58,927 nt of DNA from an uncultured Prevotellaceae bacterium (GCA_946184125.1 CAMHEL010000007.1:1-58927), one strand, 5' to 3'; shown: positions 27,003-35,599, counted from the first letter of the stretch. Made by a program: numbers and translations. The notes: a model not told the origin generated them from the sequence alone.

Positions 27003-27033
27003 TTTGCCGTCTCACTTTTAATTCGTAACTTTG
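27003..27033 (+). promoter_or_regulatory. Promoter of ilvC
   Basis: TTTG at 27003-27006, exactly 19 bp, and TAACTTTG at 27026-27033 match the full consensus. It gives ilvC its own transcript with a leader of about 110 nt. Confidence 0.75.
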
Positions 27034-27072
27034 CGGCGGCTATGCTACCCACACCCCAAGAGGGGAGAGGAC

Positions 27073-27138
27073 ATGGCGTCTTTAAGCTTAATATCCAATA
27101 ACAAACAGAGGCGACTATCGCCCAAACATAACAAATAA
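27073..27138 (+). promoter_or_regulatory. Possible leader peptide upstream of ilvC
   Basis: A 21-codon frame inside the ilvC leader encodes M-A-S-L-S-L-I-S and on to a stop 12 bp before ilvC. Its Leu and Ile codons are TTA, TTA, ATA and CTA, which look rarer than those used in ilvC. A small hairpin, GGCGA/TCGCC (27110-27122), overlaps it. No terminator follows, so classic attenuation is not evident. Speculative. Confidence 0.25.
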
Positions 27139-27150
27139 TAAAACGTTTTT

Positions 27151-28194
27151 ATGGCTGAAATGAATTTTGGTGGCGTACTCGAGACAGTGGTCACCAGCAA
27201 GGAGTTCTCTTTGGAGAAAGCTCGTGAGGTGTTGAAAAACGAGACCATTGCCATCATTGGCTATGGCATCCAGGGACCAGGGCAGGCTTGCAACCTGCGC
27301 GACAACGGCTTCAACGTCATCGTAGGACAGCGTGAGGGAAAAACTTACCAGAAAGCTGTCGCCGACGGATGGGTGCCGGGAAAAACGCTCTTCTCCATCG
27401 AGGAGGCTGCTGAGAAAGGGACTATCGTATGCATGCTGCTGTCTGATGCAGGACAGATACAGGTCTGGGACCGCATCAAACCTCATCTCACTCCGGGAAA
27501 GGCGCTTTACTACTCGCATGGATTCGCCATCAACTGGAACGACCGTACGGGGGTGGTGCCACCAAAGGATGTCGACGTGATACTCGTCGCTCCTAAGGGC
27601 TCGGGAACTTCTCTCCGAACCATGTTCCTCGAGGGTAGGGGACTCAACTGCTCTTACGCTGTCTATCAGGATGCCACAGGAAAGGCTGAGGAGAAAACCA
27701 TCGCCTTCGGTATCGGTATCGGTGCAGGATATCTTTTCAAAACCACATTCGAGCGTGAGGCCACTTCCGACCTGACCGGCGAGAGAGGCTCGCTCATGGG
27801 GGCCATAGAGGGACTTCTCGAGGCTCAGTATGAGGTGCTCCGCGAGCATGGACACTCGCCATCGGAAGCCTTCAACGAGACAGTCGAGGAACTCACACAG
27901 AGCCTTGGCCCGCTCTTCGGACAGAAAGGTATGGACTGGATGTATGCCAACTGCTCTACTACTGCGCAGAGAGGAGCTCTCGACTGGGCACCACGCTTCC
28001 GTGAGGCCATCAAACCTGTTATGGAGTGGCTCTACCTTTCCGTGCAGACAGGGCGCGAGGCTCAAATCTCCATCGATGCCAACTCGAAGGAGGACTACCG
28101 CGCAGGACTGGAGAAAGAGCTCGAGGCCATGCGCAACATGGAGATGTGGCGCGCTGGTGAGACCGTGCGCAAGCTGCGTCCTGAGAACAACTAA
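27151..28194 (+). CDS. ilvC: Ketol-acid reductoisomerase
   Basis: This NADPH-dependent enzyme rearranges and reduces acetolactate and acetohydroxybutyrate. The Rossmann motif is IIGYGIQGPGQACNLRDNG. Other features are VILVAPKGSGTSLRTMFLEGRGLNCSYA, metal ligands in EREATSDLTGERGSLMGAIEG, and a C-terminal knotted helical domain of the short (class I) size; total 347 residues. It follows the ilvDBN-thioesterase genes but has its own promoter, and a strong terminator follows 37 bp after the stop. Confidence 0.96.
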   Translation: MAEMNFGGVLETVVTSKEFSLEKAREVLKNETIAIIGYGIQGPGQACNLRDNGFNVIVGQREGKTYQKAVADGWVPGKTLFSIEEAAEKGTIVCMLLSDAGQIQVWDRIKPHLTPGKALYYSHGFAINWNDRTGVVPPKDVDVILVAPKGSGTSLRTMFLEGRGLNCSYAVYQDATGKAEEKTIAFGIGIGAGYLFKTTFEREATSDLTGERGSLMGAIEGLLEAQYEVLREHGHSPSEAFNETVEELTQSLGPLFGQKGMDWMYANCSTTAQRGALDWAPRFREAIKPVMEWLYLSVQTGREAQISIDANSKEDYRAGLEKELEAMRNMEMWRAGETVRKLRPENN

Positions 28195-28231
28195 ACCCAA
28201 GCGGCTTAACAGCTGCCTCCAACTTATTCGT

Positions 28232-28268
28232 GGCGCCTCCCCGACAGCAGGGAGGCGCCGCTGTTTGT
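28232..28268 (+). terminator. Terminator after ilvC
   Basis: A perfect 10-bp GC-rich stem, GGCGCCTCCC (28232-28241) with GGGAGGCGCC (28250-28259), with an 8-nt loop and the T-rich tail GCTGTTTGTT. It also separates ilvC from the convergent hip operon. Confidence 0.8.
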
Positions 28269-28353
28269 TCGTCCTCTTCGTCCCTTCATCCCCTTGTCCA
28301 GTCGTCGTGTATTCTGCTGTAACATCAGCCGATGACAAAGGCGCTCACAATAA

Positions 28354-29289
28354 CTATTTCTTCAATCGAGATAATCTGGTGATGATGAGTTCTTCATACA
28401 TTTCCTTCAGGTTTTCGCTAAGGAAAGAGTTGTGTATGAGCATCTGCCACTTAGGAAGAGTCTTATGGAGACTTGTGATGAGGCGTAATACCACATTCTC
28501 TTCTATTCCCATTGTCTTTGAAGCATTTAGGAAGTCAGACAAGCGCAGCTTGGTTTTCCGTCCGGACAGAGTAAGTGCCAGTTCTTCTTTATCCTTGGGA
28601 TTTGCTATGGCAACATTGAGGAGATTGTAAGCAGGTGTCAGTTGATAACCTTCTGATGGACGGTAGAGTGAAAAATTTTTCAGGTGCATGTCGTTGTTTC
28701 CTGTGACAAAGCAAAATAGTAACAGTTGCAGATAGTTCGTGAGGTCGAGTTTGGGAATGCTACTATATTGCATGATAGTTTTTGCTATCTGTTCATGCGA
28801 ACCTTTGTATTTATATTCTGTAGGGTGCAGTGTCAGTTGGCACATGTCTTCCATATCTATTTTCTCACCATCTTTGATACGGTCAATGCGCTTTGTGATG
28901 TAGCCAAGCTTTCCGTCTGCCATACGGATAAGGCTGTGAGGCACAACCTTTATCTTTGCAGCTTCGGCAAGATGCATCGTCAAATCCTCGTTCTCAGGCA
29001 ATTGTGTATACATCTTTGTCTGTGGCTTGAAGATATAATCACCCCACAGACCCACAATAGTCAGCCGGCTACACCCATCGTGCTTATTGAGGTTCAGTGA
29101 TAATTTAGGCTGAACGCCTGTCAACGATGTCTGGGCACGGATTACTTGCTCGGCCAGTTCGTCGAGGTCTTCATGCTTATATTCCAGCAAGGGAACATTC
29201 TTTGTACCAAAGATTTTTTGAGCACAATGTGGATGAAAGTCCTTCTGGCTTCCTTCCAATTCTCGATAGCAGTACAGACATCTACACAT
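28354..29289 (-). CDS. hipT: HipT-like Ser/Thr kinase toxin (HipA C-terminal domain)
   Basis: This 311-residue kinase corresponds to HipA without its N-terminal subdomain. A Cys/His cluster at residues 4-22 (C-x-x-C ... H-P-H-C) looks like a small zinc site. The Gly-rich loop region reads TSLTGVQPKLSL (S55, T57 where HipT proteins carry an S-x-S autophosphorylation motif). The catalytic loop is GNNDMHLKN (D200). The following metal-binding position, normally LTPAYD, here reads LTPAYNLL, with Asn222. Related toxins phosphorylate aminoacyl-tRNA synthetases and induce dormancy. Its ATG overlaps the hipS-like stop by one base (TAATG). The substrate is unknown and activity is doubtful because of N222. 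Confidence 0.85.
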   Translation of the reverse strand: MCRCLYCYRELEGSQKDFHPHCAQKIFGTKNVPLLEYKHEDLDELAEQVIRAQTSLTGVQPKLSLNLNKHDGCSRLTIVGLWGDYIFKPQTKMYTQLPENEDLTMHLAEAAKIKVVPHSLIRMADGKLGYITKRIDRIKDGEKIDMEDMCQLTLHPTEYKYKGSHEQIAKTIMQYSSIPKLDLTNYLQLLLFCFVTGNNDMHLKNFSLYRPSEGYQLTPAYNLLNVAIANPKDKEELALTLSGRKTKLRLSDFLNASKTMGIEENVVLRLITSLHKTLPKWQMLIHNSFLSENLKEMYEELIITRLSRLKK

Positions 29290-29624
29290 TACAAATCACC
29301 TCCTGCTTCTTGTTTTGAAACAACACTGACTGAACCTATACACTCCTTACAGCATAACAGTAATAACGACATACGGTCAAGAATACTGATGTCGGTGTTT
29401 CGAAGAGCAACGTCCAGTAACCATCCCTCAGGTATCAGCCCATCAAAAAAAGGAAAAAGTGTAGGACTTACGAACATTTCCTTCTGTAATGGGAGCGTCA
29501 AACTTATAGGCTGAACATCTTCACGTGCAAGATATTGATCATTATAGCAGAAGTGGTATTCGCCATCTTCTTCTGTCAAGATGCCTGCAAGAACACCTTT
29601 TCGGTAAATCTCTGCTTGTCTCAT
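29289..29624 (-). CDS. hipS: HipS-like small subunit (HipA N-terminal subdomain)
   Basis: The 111-residue protein matches the N-terminal subdomain 1 of HipA: AEIYRKGVLAGILTE, YHFCYNDQYL, PISLTLPLQKE, then FPFFDGLIPEGWLLDVALRN. In ordinary HipBA this segment is fused to the kinase; here it is separate, as in HipBST systems, where HipS acts as an antitoxin. It sits between the HTH gene (4-bp overlap) and the kinase gene (1-bp overlap), so all three are translationally coupled. Confidence 0.83.
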   Translation of the reverse strand: MRQAEIYRKGVLAGILTEEDGEYHFCYNDQYLAREDVQPISLTLPLQKEMFVSPTLFPFFDGLIPEGWLLDVALRNTDISILDRMSLLLLCCKECIGSVSVVSKQEAGGDL

Positions 29625-29824
29625 TGCTTCTTGGTTGCTGTAAGTTCGTAGTTGAACAGGTCGAGAAGTTGGTTGACTTTATCCATTCTTAATGTTGGCT
29701 TTCCTTGTTCAAGATTGCGCACGAAACATAGTCCTACTCCAGATTTCATGGCAAGTTCTTCTTGCGTAAGGCCATATTCTTTACGCAATGCCTTCACTAC
29801 AGCCGATAATTTTGTCTTTTCCAT
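29621..29824 (-). CDS. hipB: HipB-like HTH antitoxin/repressor
   Basis: This XRE-type helix-turn-helix protein has LSAVVKALRKEYGLTQEELAMKSGVGLCFVRNLEQGKPTLRMDKVNQLLDLF; the recognition helix is SGVGLCFVRNLEQG. HipB proteins bind operators before the operon and contribute to toxin control. The start at 29824 (MEKTKLSAV) was chosen over an upstream ATG that would precede the predicted -7 box at 29847-29854. At 67 residues it is a minimal HipB. Two AT-rich operator-like repeats lie upstream. Confidence 0.85.
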   Translation of the reverse strand: MEKTKLSAVVKALRKEYGLTQEELAMKSGVGLCFVRNLEQGKPTLRMDKVNQLLDLFNYELTATKKQ

Positions 29825-29846
29825 AAAAATTATATTGTTTCGAATG

Positions 29847-29937
29847 CAAAAATACAATATTTTCCTCAAACTACATTATTTCTAATATAAAATTACTCAT
29901 TTTTGCCATTTTTATATGGTTTCTAATATAATATTAG
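29847..29937 (-). promoter_or_regulatory. hip promoter and two operator-like repeats
   Basis: On the minus strand a -7 box TATTTTTG lies at 29847-29854. Upstream are two similar sites 41 bp apart: TTTCTAATATAAAATTA (29879-29895) and TTTCTAATATAATATTA (29920-29936). The second contains the palindrome CTAATATAATATTAG (29923-29937). They are candidates for HipB binding; no binding site for this protein is known to me. Confidence 0.5.
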
Positions 29938-29970
29938 ATGGTAGCAACAGATCGTTTTGGTTACCTACTT
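29938..29970. repeat. Half copy of the AAGTAGGT element
   Basis: ATGGTAGCAACAGAT followed by CGTTTTGGTTACCTACTT: the core and right end of the element family, with no left end. It directly abuts the operator-like palindrome of the hip operon. Confidence 0.65.
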
Positions 29971-30841
29971 ATTTTTATTCCGCTGTTAATCACGAAATAC
30001 GTCACTCCGAACTCATCGTGTAAATACACCACACATATATAATTCATAATGCATAATTAAGCTTCGCTTGAATGTCGGCGGCATCTCAGCAATTGAAACA
30101 AGTTTCATTGCGTTCGGTTTGCACGACATTTCATAATTTCATTGGTTGCGAAAAGATTCCTTCTGTGTCGGCACTTTCGAACTCATCGTTTACACCTTTT
30201 TCTCCCTTTTTGAGACACCGTAAGGTGTTTTTTCATAAGCATGAGCGTTTTGACATGTGAGCCATCACCTTTTTATACTTTTTATACCTTTTTGCATAAA
30301 ATGTTCACGCTCGGCCAATTGCAAGCAAGTTGCTTGGCACTCTCTTAATCACATTTTTCCTAAGCGAAGCGTTTTTTAATCCTCTCTCTGTTAACCAGTT
30401 GTCGTGAACCTCTCTCTGTTAACCAGTTGTCGTGAACCTCTCTCTCTGTATCAGTTAGGAAACTGTAACTTCCTGATGCCCCCATTTGCCCGGAAGAAGA
30501 TTTAAAACCGCTGACACTTAATAGAAAGGGTCAAAAAGGAAATCCCCCTAAAACCTTACACCTGTTTAATTGGTGCAGCCGGTATCAATTTTCAATAGTA
30601 AAAAACTTTCGAAGATAATCCCTCCGCACCAACGGCGCCCCAACGGGGCAACCTGCTCTCAGCCCAGGGCAACGCCCTGGGTTTTAATACGGCATACATT
30701 CTGTCGCCCCGACGGGGCAAAAGCCTTTGATTCAATATCTTATGCTCTTCTTTCACCCCGTCATCATGGCAAATAAACTTCTCAATCTTCAATCTTCAAT
30801 TTTCAATTTTCAATCTCCAATCTCCAATTTTCAATCTTTTC
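29971..30841. repeat. Long intergenic region with modular repeat copy A
   Basis: No gene was found. From about 30190 to 30750 lies the most complete copy of a dispersed modular repeat: (a) GAGACACCGTAAGGTGTTTT hairpin and CATAAGCATGAGCG; (b) two tandem 28-bp units with CTGTTAACCAGTTGTCGTG (30385-30450); (c) AAAACCGCTGAC and AAATCCCCCTAAAACC; (e) a GC-hairpin module (30625-30735) with GCCCCAACGGGGC, CCCAGGGCAACGCCCTGGG and CGCCCCGACGGGGC. Simple TTCAATCTTCAATTTTC repeats follow to 30835. Related modules occur at 35600, 36336, 44437, 45190 and 51618. Confidence 0.75.
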
Positions 30842-30873
30842 CTTGTTTTTCTCCCTAAAAATGCTTATTTTTG
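30842..30873 (+). promoter_or_regulatory. Promoter of the C10 protease gene
   Basis: CTTG at 30842-30845, 20 bp, TATTTTTG at 30866-30873. The start of transcription, about 30880, supports the ATG at 30906 rather than the GTG at 30885. Confidence 0.6.
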
Positions 30874-30905
30874 TCAATTATTAGGTGACACACAAAAACA
30901 TAACT

Positions 30906-33900
30906 ATGAAAAAACTTAACTTCCTTAGAATCCTGTTATCGTTATTTTTCGTAATGGTAACAACGATGTTGAATGCTTCGCCTATCACCATGGAGAAAGC
31001 GCGAGGCAATGCCCTGAATTTCTTCACTTCATCAATAGGTAAGAAACGTGTCAAGGGAAATGTAAACATGGAACTTGCTTGTAGCATTGACGCACCCAAG
31101 TCATTGGCCTACACCGCTGACTCTTCACAACCTGTTATGTTCGCCTTCAACTTGGAGGGGGGAGGATTCGTTCTCACTTCTGGAGATGACGCAGCAGAAC
31201 CCATCCTCGCTTACAGCGACAATGGCACCTTCCACCTCGACTCACTACCGCCAAACGCAAAGTGGTGGATAGAAGGATACGCCAAGGAAATAGCATGGGC
31301 AAGGCAAAACGGACTGACCGCAGAAAGCACAAACGCAGCCCAAACAAACTCACCAAGAAAGGCAAGGGCAACTGTCGGAACCTTGCTAACTACTACATGG
31401 AATCAAGAGGCACCCTACAACAACCAATGCGTTTTCAATGGAACCACTTGCCTTACCGGATGCGGAGCTACTGCTATGGCTCAAGTCCTTTGCTTTTGGG
31501 CTAAAAATGGATTCAAAAGGGGATGCAGGGCGCTCCCGGCTTACACAACGGAGACAAACAAATATAGTGTTGGAGCACTCGGAGCCGTAAGCAGTTTCGA
31601 CTGGGATAACATGACGGCTAACAGCAAGCCAAGCACTGCAAACCAAAAAGCCGCAGTCGCAAAACTGATGAGATATTGCGGACAGTCTATTAATATGGAC
31701 TATGGACCAAAGAGCTCGTATGCTTCAACTTATGACATTTATACCTCTTTGAATGATAACTTTTTCTATAATTCAGGCATGGCATACATATATAGCGGAG
31801 ATATGTCTGCGTCTGCTTTTGAAGAAAAAATATATAACGAAATAGCGGCAAAACGCCCTGTAATCATGAGTGGATACAGCGATGCTTCAGGGGGACACCT
31901 TTTCGTATGCGATGGATACAATGCCACTACAGGAAAATACCACTTCAACTGGGGCTGGGGAGGATGGAAAGACGGCATGTTTGCGATGACTGCACTCAAT
32001 CCAGACGGGCGTAATTATAATAATGACAAAGAAGCAATTATTGGAATTAATCCAAATGCTGCAAGTCAATATGTTATTCAGTCGGCAGACAGCAAAACTG
32101 TCACTTTCTACTATAACAACAACAAAAGCGCTCATGCCTCAGAAGCAATGTACGACGTGGCTTCGTTCCAAAACAAACTAAAAAACAAGGCTTCCATTAC
32201 AAAGGTCGTTTTCGATGCTTCGTTCGCAAGTGCAAGACCAAATTCTACAAGTAATTGGTTTGATGGAATGTCGGCGCTGACGACCATTACCAATTTGGGA
32301 AACCTGAACACGTCTGCTGTCACTAACATGGCAAGAATGTTCAATGGATGTAAAAGCCTCACCAACCTTGACCTTAGCAAGTTCAATACTACAAACGTCA
32401 CTAACATGTCATACATGTTTAAGAATTGCCAAACTCTCAAATCTATAACGCTTGCCAACTTCAATACGGCTAATGTAACAGACATGAGCAGCATGTTCGA
32501 AGTGTGCAGGTCTTTGACAAGCCTTGACCTCAGTAAATTCAACACAGCCAAGGTCACAAGCATGAGCAACATGTTCCAAAATTGTAATGCACTAAAAACT
32601 GTAACGTTGACCTCTTTCAATACATCCATCGTAACCAAAATGGATTACATGTTTGATGCTTGCACTGCACTAACAAGCCTCGACCTGAGCAAATTCAACT
32701 TGTCAAAAGTCACGTCATCCACATACATGATACGAAATTGCAAGGCTCTGAAAAATATATCCATTCCAGCAACGATGACCAAAGTGAATGACAATGCATT
32801 CGATGGGGTTGGCACCACCTCCAATCCATGTGCTATAACGGCACCTTCTGGCTTTAATTTCGGAGTAAACACAAATAAACTATACTTCAAATGGAAATAC
32901 GGCTATTTTTACTTAAATAATACCAAGGTTACCTATGCGCTTTTATCTGGCACCAAACTGACGTTCTATTATGATGCTTCACCATCTATAAAGTCTGGAA
33001 ACAAGTATAATCTAAACACAGAAACAAACACCCCAGATTGGAGTGAAAAAAGTGCAGATGTCACTGAGGTCGCTTTTGATGCATCATTCCAAGCAGCAAG
33101 GCCGACAACTACATACAAGTGGTTCTTGGGAATGACCAAATTGACAACAATAACCAACATTGGCTATCTGAACACATCCAACACGACAAACATGAGCTAC
33201 ATGTTCGACGGTTGCTCTGCGCTCACAAGCCTCAACTTGAGCAAGTTTGACTTGTCAAAGGTAACAGCATCATCATACATGCTGCGAAATTGCAAGGCAA
33301 TGAAATCCTTGTCCATTTCTGCCACGATGACTAAAGTGAACGAACTCGCCTTCGACGGCGTGGGAGCCATGTCCGCGCCTTGTACCATTACAGCACCTTC
33401 GGGATTCAATTTTGGGGTTGACATCACCGGACTTTACTTCAATTGGAAATACGGCTATTTCTTCCTTGAGGGAAACAAAGTGAGCTACGCTTTCCTGTCT
33501 GGCACCAAACTGTCGTTCTTCCATGACGCTTTACCATGGAAAAGGTCTGGTAATAAGTATAATCTAAACACAGGAACAGCCAGACCAGGTTGGAGCGCAA
33601 ACAGTGCATCAGTCACTGAAGTCGCTTTTGATGCGTCATTCGAAGCAGCAAGGCCGACAACCACGTACCAGTGGTTCACAGGAATGACCATCTTGACAAA
33701 AATAACCAACATAGGAGCTCTGAACACATCCAACACCACAAACATGAGCGACATGTTCAACGGATGCTCGGCACTCACCGAACTCGACCTTAGCAAGTTC
33801 GACTTGTCGAAGGTCACATCGTCGTCTTCCATGTTACGAAACTGCAAGGCACTGAAGAAACTCTTCATATCCTCAACCATGACGAAAGCGGACGATAATG

Positions 33901-35423
33901 CTTTTACTGGTGTGGGAACTTCTTCTGCCCCATGTGCCATCATCGCACCTTCGGGGTTGAATTTCGGCGTCTATACTTCCGGACCTTACTTCTTTTGGAA
34001 AGCTGGTTGCTTCTTTATAAATGGTAATATCGTGAGCTACGCCAACCTCTCTGGAAGCAAATTGACTTTCTATCATGACGAATTGCAAGCATCACGTACA
34101 GGAAGGATTTATAAGCTTAATACAGAGGATAATACTCCTGAATGGTCGGAAAGCAAGGCTTCCGTAACAGAAGTGGAGTTCGATACATCGTTCTCCGCAG
34201 CCAGGCCAACTTCAACATATAAATGGTTCTTTGGCATGAATAATTTGACAAAGATAACCAACATGAGCAACCTTAACACATCTAACACTACAAGAATGGA
34301 CTACATGTTTAGTGGTTGCTCAGCGCTTAACAGCATTGACTTGAGCAAATGCAATATGGCAAAAGTCGTAAATATAAGTTACATGTTTAAAGATTGTTCT
34401 TCCCTAACAAGCCTTGACCTCAGTAATTTCGACATTACGAATGTCACTTCAGCTAATAATACATTTTATGGATGCAAAGCTTTGAAAGAATTATCAATAC
34501 ATGCCTCCATGGCAAAACTTGATAATTATGCTTTTTCCAATGTAGGCTCCTATAGCTCACCATGTTTTATAACTGCCCCATCAGGATTTGATTTTGAAAC
34601 AGATCTAACAGATCTTACTTTTGGCTGGAAAAGGGGAATCTTTTTCCTGAAGGGCAACAAGGTGTCTTATGCACATCTATCTGGTAATAAGTTGACATTC
34701 TATCATGACGCCATGCCATGGTCGCGTGAAGGAAACAGATATAAACTCAATAAAGGCTCTGTCAAGCCTGGTTGGGTCGAGAACAATCCTTCCATTAATG
34801 AAGTTGAATTTGACTCTTCGTTCTCTGTCGCACGGCCTAAATCAACATACTCTTGGTTCTCCGATTTGGCATCCTTAACAACGGTTTCAGGAATGGAAAA
34901 TCTCAATATGAGTGAGGTAACCACCTCCGGCTATATGTTCAATGGATGCGAAAAATTGGCTTCCATCACACTTCCAAATACGATTAAAGTAATTGGTTAT
35001 TATATGTTTGGTAAGTGTAGCAGCCTGACATCCATCGATATTCCAGCCAGTGTAGACAGCATTGGGAAATACGCATTCTCTGGCTGTAGCAAGCAGGAGC
35101 AAGTGATTGTAAGATTCAATAAACCTCTTAAAATCGATGTGTCTACATTCCCATACCGAAAAAATGCATATCTGTATGTTCCTGCTGGATGCATGGAAGC
35201 ATTCAAGGCTGCCCAGTATTGGAAGGATTTCAAAGGAATATATGCACTGGGTGACGTCAACCATGACGGACAAATAACGATCAGCGACGTGATGCTTATC
35301 GTTGATTACATCTTAGGGAAAAAACCTAATGGATTCTATTTTGATTGTGCCGACGTAAACAAAGACAATATGATATCCGTGGCTGATGTCCAAATTGTCG
35401 TGAAACTTGTGGTCGGTAATTAG
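30906..35423 (+). CDS. Secreted C10 cysteine protease with BspA-like repeats and dockerin-like end
   Basis: A signal peptide (LRILLSLFFVMVTTMLNASP) and inhibitory propeptide-like segment precede a C10 (streptopain/interpain) peptidase: W-N-Q-E-A-P-Y-N, then CLTGCGATAMAQVLCFW with nucleophile Cys186, His331 in SGGHLFVCDGY, and YHFNWGWGG. From about residue 395 follow BspA/DUF285-type leucine-rich repeats (LTSLDLSKFNTAKVTSMSNMF pattern) arranged in five modules, each opening with an ARP-x-x-TYxWF segment; modules two to four repeat at about 550 bp. A final BspA-LRR lies near 1370. The C-terminus (about 1447-1504) has two calcium-loop repeats (GDVNHDGQITISDVMLIVDYIL and ADVNKDNMISVADVQ), like a type I dockerin. 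Probably a surface or secreted adhesive protease. Confidence 0.88.
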   Translation: MKKLNFLRILLSLFFVMVTTMLNASPITMEKARGNALNFFTSSIGKKRVKGNVNMELACSIDAPKSLAYTADSSQPVMFAFNLEGGGFVLTSGDDAAEPILAYSDNGTFHLDSLPPNAKWWIEGYAKEIAWARQNGLTAESTNAAQTNSPRKARATVGTLLTTTWNQEAPYNNQCVFNGTTCLTGCGATAMAQVLCFWAKNGFKRGCRALPAYTTETNKYSVGALGAVSSFDWDNMTANSKPSTANQKAAVAKLMRYCGQSINMDYGPKSSYASTYDIYTSLNDNFFYNSGMAYIYSGDMSASAFEEKIYNEIAAKRPVIMSGYSDASGGHLFVCDGYNATTGKYHFNWGWGGWKDGMFAMTALNPDGRNYNNDKEAIIGINPNAASQYVIQSADSKTVTFYYNNNKSAHASEAMYDVASFQNKLKNKASITKVVFDASFASARPNSTSNWFDGMSALTTITNLGNLNTSAVTNMARMFNGCKSLTNLDLSKFNTTNVTNMSYMFKNCQTLKSITLANFNTANVTDMSSMFEVCRSLTSLDLSKFNTAKVTSMSNMFQNCNALKTVTLTSFNTSIVTKMDYMFDACTALTSLDLSKFNLSKVTSSTYMIRNCKALKNISIPATMTKVNDNAFDGVGTTSNPCAITAPSGFNFGVNTNKLYFKWKYGYFYLNNTKVTYALLSGTKLTFYYDASPSIKSGNKYNLNTETNTPDWSEKSADVTEVAFDASFQAARPTTTYKWFLGMTKLTTITNIGYLNTSNTTNMSYMFDGCSALTSLNLSKFDLSKVTASSYMLRNCKAMKSLSISATMTKVNELAFDGVGAMSAPCTITAPSGFNFGVDITGLYFNWKYGYFFLEGNKVSYAFLSGTKLSFFHDALPWKRSGNKYNLNTGTARPGWSANSASVTEVAFDASFEAARPTTTYQWFTGMTILTKITNIGALNTSNTTNMSDMFNGCSALTELDLSKFDLSKVTSSSSMLRNCKALKKLFISSTMTKADDNAFTGVGTSSAPCAIIAPSGLNFGVYTSGPYFFWKAGCFFINGNIVSYANLSGSKLTFYHDELQASRTGRIYKLNTEDNTPEWSESKASVTEVEFDTSFSAARPTSTYKWFFGMNNLTKITNMSNLNTSNTTRMDYMFSGCSALNSIDLSKCNMAKVVNISYMFKDCSSLTSLDLSNFDITNVTSANNTFYGCKALKELSIHASMAKLDNYAFSNVGSYSSPCFITAPSGFDFETDLTDLTFGWKRGIFFLKGNKVSYAHLSGNKLTFYHDAMPWSREGNRYKLNKGSVKPGWVENNPSINEVEFDSSFSVARPKSTYSWFSDLASLTTVSGMENLNMSEVTTSGYMFNGCEKLASITLPNTIKVIGYYMFGKCSSLTSIDIPASVDSIGKYAFSGCSKQEQVIVRFNKPLKIDVSTFPYRKNAYLYVPAGCMEAFKAAQYWKDFKGIYALGDVNHDGQITISDVMLIVDYILGKKPNGFYFDCADVNKDNMISVADVQIVVKLVVGN

Positions 35424-35424
35424 C

Positions 35425-35547
35425 AAGTAGGTAATCAAAATTTGGTGATAGCAACAGATAAGTTGGTAATCAAAATTAGATGATAGCAACAGAAAAGTAG
35501 GTAATCAAAATTGGATGATAGTAACAGATCATATTGATTACCTACTT
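35425..35547. repeat. Three tandem 35-bp AAGTAGGT units ending in a hairpin
   Basis: Units begin at 35425, 35460 and 35495, each AAGTAGGTAATCAAAATT followed by GATAGCAACAGA or GATAGTAACAGA. The third is completed by ATATTGATTACCTACTT (35531-35547), making a 53-nt hairpin with a stem of about 14-16 bp, followed by TTTTT. It starts 1 bp after the protease stop codon and could double as its terminator. Confidence 0.8.
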
Positions 35548-35599
35548 TTTTGTATTCCGCAAGCCATTTCCGAAATCTTCCCTTTCGAACTCAGCGTGT

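Noticed and set aside
30570..30776. Short frames across the GC-hairpin module
   Set aside because: The same peptides would be produced from all copies of the repeat in different contexts; there is no start or conservation evidence.
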